Program-made: the position numbers and the translations under genes | Notes under the pieces: model-generated | What the model saw: only the letters and a program-made list of their open reading frames with translations | Databases searched by the model: none | What the model was told of the DNA's origin: nothing | Part shown: positions 62,298 to 64,000 of the stretch, one piece after another | How positions within the stretch are numbered: position 1 is the stretch's first letter | How the letters are laid out: every line of letters starts with the position of its first letter | NCBI RefSeq assembly: GCF_000024545.1 | Contig: NC_013947.1 | Location: 5,642,001 to 5,706,000 of the forward strand | Direction: 5' to 3' | Source: Stackebrandtia nassauensis DSM 44728 | Lineage (GTDB): Bacteria; Actinomycetota; Actinomycetes; Mycobacteriales; Micromonosporaceae | Length of the DNA stretch: 64,000 nucleotides

Positions 62298-62786
62298 CTA
62301 CCTACCGGCGTCGATGCCGTGCTCACGCTGGCGTTTTTGGCCAAGATAGTTTCCCGCTTCGGCATACAGACTGCCCAGCAGCCAGGCCGCGAGCCCGATA
62401 TCGTCGGCGAAACCGATCACCGGCAGCAGTTCCGGAATCAAGTCGATCGGCGAAACCAGGTACACCACCGCCGCCAGCCACAGCACCGTCTGCGAACGCG
62501 ACACGCTCCGATCGCCTCGATTCCAAGCCGAGGAGATCATCGCCGGGATCGCGGCCAACCTGCGCAGCGGCCCGCCTTCCGCCTCAACCTCAGTGCGGCT
62601 GGACGCCGACCGCCGCAGTTTCACCAGCCGACGCCGCACCCGCGCAACCACTCCGGCGATCATCAGCCCGAAGCCAGCGGCGATAAGGCCGACAGGAAGC
62701 AGCCACAGCTCATCGGTCCAGGTGGGAATCGGTGTGAGGAACAACGCTCCTCCCAGCACCATCAGCACAACCCCGAAAACGATCAC
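62298..62786 (-). CDS. DUF1232 (YkvA-like) membrane protein
   Basis: A 162-residue protein starting at GTG 62786. Two N-terminal membrane helices (IVFGVVLMVLGGALFLTPI and LLPVGLIAAGFGLMIAGVVA) are followed by a basic linker. The DUF1232 motif then reads LAAVVYLVSPIDLIPELLPVIGFADDIGLAAWLLGSLY. The family's role is unknown. Confidence 0.88.
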   Translation of the reverse strand: MIVFGVVLMVLGGALFLTPIPTWTDELWLLPVGLIAAGFGLMIAGVVARVRRRLVKLRRSASSRTEVEAEGGPLRRLAAIPAMISSAWNRGDRSVSRSQTVLWLAAVVYLVSPIDLIPELLPVIGFADDIGLAAWLLGSLYAEAGNYLGQKRQREHGIDAGR

Positions 62787-62951
62787 TGACGCCTCCTCGC
62801 TCGCGAGTCACCTGCCGAATCGAGGGCTTCCCGCGCAGAACACGAATCCCCCGACGGGACTTCCAACGCGTGGCCTCCTCGGCGTGTTCCACCGAAGACC
62901 CAGGACCTTCCGTATCCAAAAGCGACATACACCACGGTCCCGACAAACCAC

Positions 62952-62986
62952 AACGGTCCGACCCGTTCGCGGGTTCGGACCGTTTT
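62952..62986 (+). terminator. Hairpin with short T tract
   Basis: AACGGTCCGA (62952-62961) pairs with TCGGACCGTT (62975-62984), with an inner CCCG-TTCG-CGGG and one bulged base, followed by TT. No plus-strand gene ends nearby, so its partner is unclear. Confidence 0.45.
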
Positions 62987-63035
62987 CCAAAGTTCTGAGA
63001 CATCACACTGTCGGGGACGACAGACCATGCTGTTG

Positions 63036-63072
63036 AATCCTGTCGTCCCTCCTTCGTCGGGACGACAGGATT
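63036..63072. repeat. 14-bp inverted repeat spanning the tRNA 3' end
   Basis: AATCCTGTCGTCCC (63036-63049) and its exact complement (63059-63072), 9 bases apart. The right arm is the T-arm/acceptor of the tRNA fragment and the left arm is an inverted copy on the chromosome side. Confidence 0.75.
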
Positions 63073-63089
63073 TGAACCTGCGACCCCTC
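63057..63089 (-). other. 3' fragment of a tRNA gene (probable tRNA-Pro), attachment site
   Basis: On the minus strand AGGGGTCGCAGG-TTCAAAT-CCTGTCGTCCCGA is a variable loop, T-arm and acceptor 3' strand with discriminator A. It is the 3' end typical of actinobacterial proline tRNAs. The 5' half (matching CGGGACG acceptor, D-arm, anticodon) is absent: the bases beyond 63090 do not pair. Such a displaced 3' end marks one junction of an element integrated in a tRNA gene; the whole tRNA should lie at the far right junction. Confidence 0.7.
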
Positions 63090-64000
63090 GCTCCCAAATC
63101 CCGTTCGCCAAAACTACAGGCAGGTTGGCGAGTCCTCGAAAAGTGGTTAGTTTGCAGGTCAGGCGACACATATTCACAGTCCCGCATACCGGCTTGTGAC
63201 GGTGACTGATGCGTCGTCCACGGTCAAACGACGGTCACGGAAGCGGGACACCACCATGGGCTATTCACGTTGTCGGAAGACTTCCAAGGGTTTGAAACGC
63301 TACACCGCCTACTATCTCGATTCCCGCGGCGACGAGCGGTCAGCGGGCACCTTCGGCAAGAAGAAGGAAGCCGACAAAGCGTGGCAACGTGCCGAAGGCA
63401 AGGTGTCCGAAGGTCGGGGCGGGCAGCTCATTCGAGGTCGGCAGACCTTCAAGACGTATGTCGAAGAAAAGTGGCTGCCGAACCTGTCCGTCGAGCAAAG
63501 CACGCTTGAGGGCTATACGTACGTCTTGTACGCGCACATCATGGACTATTTCGAAACGTCCCGGATGATGGACATATACGCGAACAACATTCGTGAGTGG
63601 ATTAAGACCCTCAAGAGCAACGGGATGACTGCTGCGAACATCCAACACGTCAAGACTCAGTTGAGTTCCATTCTCACCAGTGCGGTCAAAGACGAAGTCA
63701 TCGTCGGCAACCCCTGCCTGCTGGTTGACATCGATCCGGTCCCGCTGAAACCCCTGCGCATTGTCACTCCCGAAGAATTCGACATCTTTCACGCCGCGTT
63801 GCCCGACGAGATGTCAAAACTTCTCGTCGAAACCGGAATCGAAACCGGGTGCCGGTGGGGAGAACTATCTGAACTTCGTCCGAAAGACTTCGACTTCGAT
63901 ACCTGCGTAGTAACAATCAGCCGCGCAGTCGTTCAGCTGGTACGCAAATTCCATCCAGAAGGCAAACGGTTCCTCGTCAAGGAATACCCAAAAGACAAAG
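63090..64000. mobile_element. Left end of an integrated element (runs beyond window)
   Basis: It begins at the displaced tRNA 3' end and carries an integrase pointing inward. Codon use (many AAG, GAA, ATT and TTC with A/T third bases) differs from the genes to the left, as expected of recent DNA. Size and type (prophage or integrative conjugative element) cannot be seen. Confidence 0.65.
63256..64000 (+). CDS. int: Tyrosine recombinase/phage integrase, 3' end outside window
   Basis: ATG 63256 opens a frame that is uninterrupted to the window edge (248 residues). The N-terminal arm-binding part reads KRYTAYYLDSRGDERSAGTFGKKKEADKAW, as in actinophage integrases. The core-binding helices follow (TFKTYVEEKWLPNLSVEQSTLEGYTYVLYAHIMDYF). 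The catalytic domain starts at about 170 with the first active-site Arg200 in ETGCRWGELSELRPKDFD. The second Arg box and the Tyr lie beyond the window. It catalyses site-specific integration at the adjacent tRNA fragment. Confidence 0.9.
   Translation, partial: MGYSRCRKTSKGLKRYTAYYLDSRGDERSAGTFGKKKEADKAWQRAEGKVSEGRGGQLIRGRQTFKTYVEEKWLPNLSVEQSTLEGYTYVLYAHIMDYFETSRMMDIYANNIREWIKTLKSNGMTAANIQHVKTQLSSILTSAVKDEVIVGNPCLLVDIDPVPLKPLRIVTPEEFDIFHAALPDEMSKLLVETGIETGCRWGELSELRPKDFDFDTCVVTISRAVVQLVRKFHPEGKRFLVKEYPKDK

Larger units (their letters stand above)
62787..63255. other. Non-coding stretch with hairpins and attachment site
   Basis: There is no convincing gene in these 469 bp; the open frames here have poor codon bias. 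It holds a terminator-like hairpin (62952-62984), a 14-bp inverted repeat (63036-63072), the 3' tRNA fragment (63057-63089) and about 165 bp of lower-GC element DNA before the integrase. Confidence 0.7.

Noticed and set aside
63057-63135. Intact tRNA gene on the minus strand
   Set aside because: The 3' arm is good, but no matching acceptor 5' strand, D-arm or anticodon stem is found within tRNA length.

Overview
The window is high-GC DNA from an actinomycete. It carries many TetR regulators, P450s, a RamB-type glyoxylate switch, an AfsR/SARP regulator, WXG-type secretion substrates and dense ATGA-coupled operons. A vanHAX glycopeptide-resistance operon plus a second murF suggests a Micromonospora-, Glycomyces- or Stackebrandtia-like soil actinobacterium. 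The genus is inference only. Most of the window reads as chromosome. The right edge is the start of an integrated mobile element.

Layout. 0-3 kb: an acetyltransferase cut by the window edge, a two-gene WXG-like module and a DUF2071 protein. 3-15 kb: small regulator-enzyme units, including TetR/ABC-2 permease, P450/TetR, flavin monooxygenase/TetR, alpha/beta hydrolase, a CYP152 fatty-acid peroxygenase, a lysine-rich protein with a sigma-B-like promoter, a YihY protein, and ohrR-ohr-oxidoreductase with a perfect 24-bp operator. 15-20 kb: a same-strand set for polyhydroxybutyrate use (depolymerase, MHS transporter, GAF/PucR-type regulator, 3-hydroxybutyrate dehydrogenase). 21-25 kb: ferric-siderophore ABC uptake with an iron box between the divergent units. 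25-30 kb: ramB, aceA and aceB (glyoxylate shunt). PHB breakdown yields acetyl-CoA, so this locus fits metabolically with the PHB genes.

30-48 kb: flavin monooxygenase/TetR, a secreted nuclease, a serine beta-lactamase-like protein divergent from a two-component system that runs into a membrane M28 protease, an Eis-like acetyltransferase downstream of a large LuxR-type ATPase regulator, an APH-like kinase, a small membrane protein, an acyltransferase and a GrpB-type protein.

48-53.6 kb: the glycopeptide-resistance locus, with murF divergent from vanH-vanA-vanX-GNAT and followed by a soluble VanY/VanXY-like peptidase. The sequences upstream of murF, vanH and the peptidase share one approximately 40-bp element: two TATCG-type half-sites 11 bp apart, an A-run, a CGnATACG block and TGGCAAC. 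It looks like the binding site and promoter core of a three-unit van regulon whose regulator is not evident in this window.

53.6-63 kb: an AfsR/SARP regulator, a five-gene set of WXG/EspC-like and proline-rich proteins whose distal pair resembles the pair at 0.8-2.2 kb, a truncated VOC gene, a DHFR-like reductase, a methyltransferase and a DUF1232 protein. At 63.06 kb lies only the 3' end of a tRNA gene (probably tRNA-Pro), followed by a tyrosine recombinase that runs off the window. This is the displaced attachment site of an element extending to the right.
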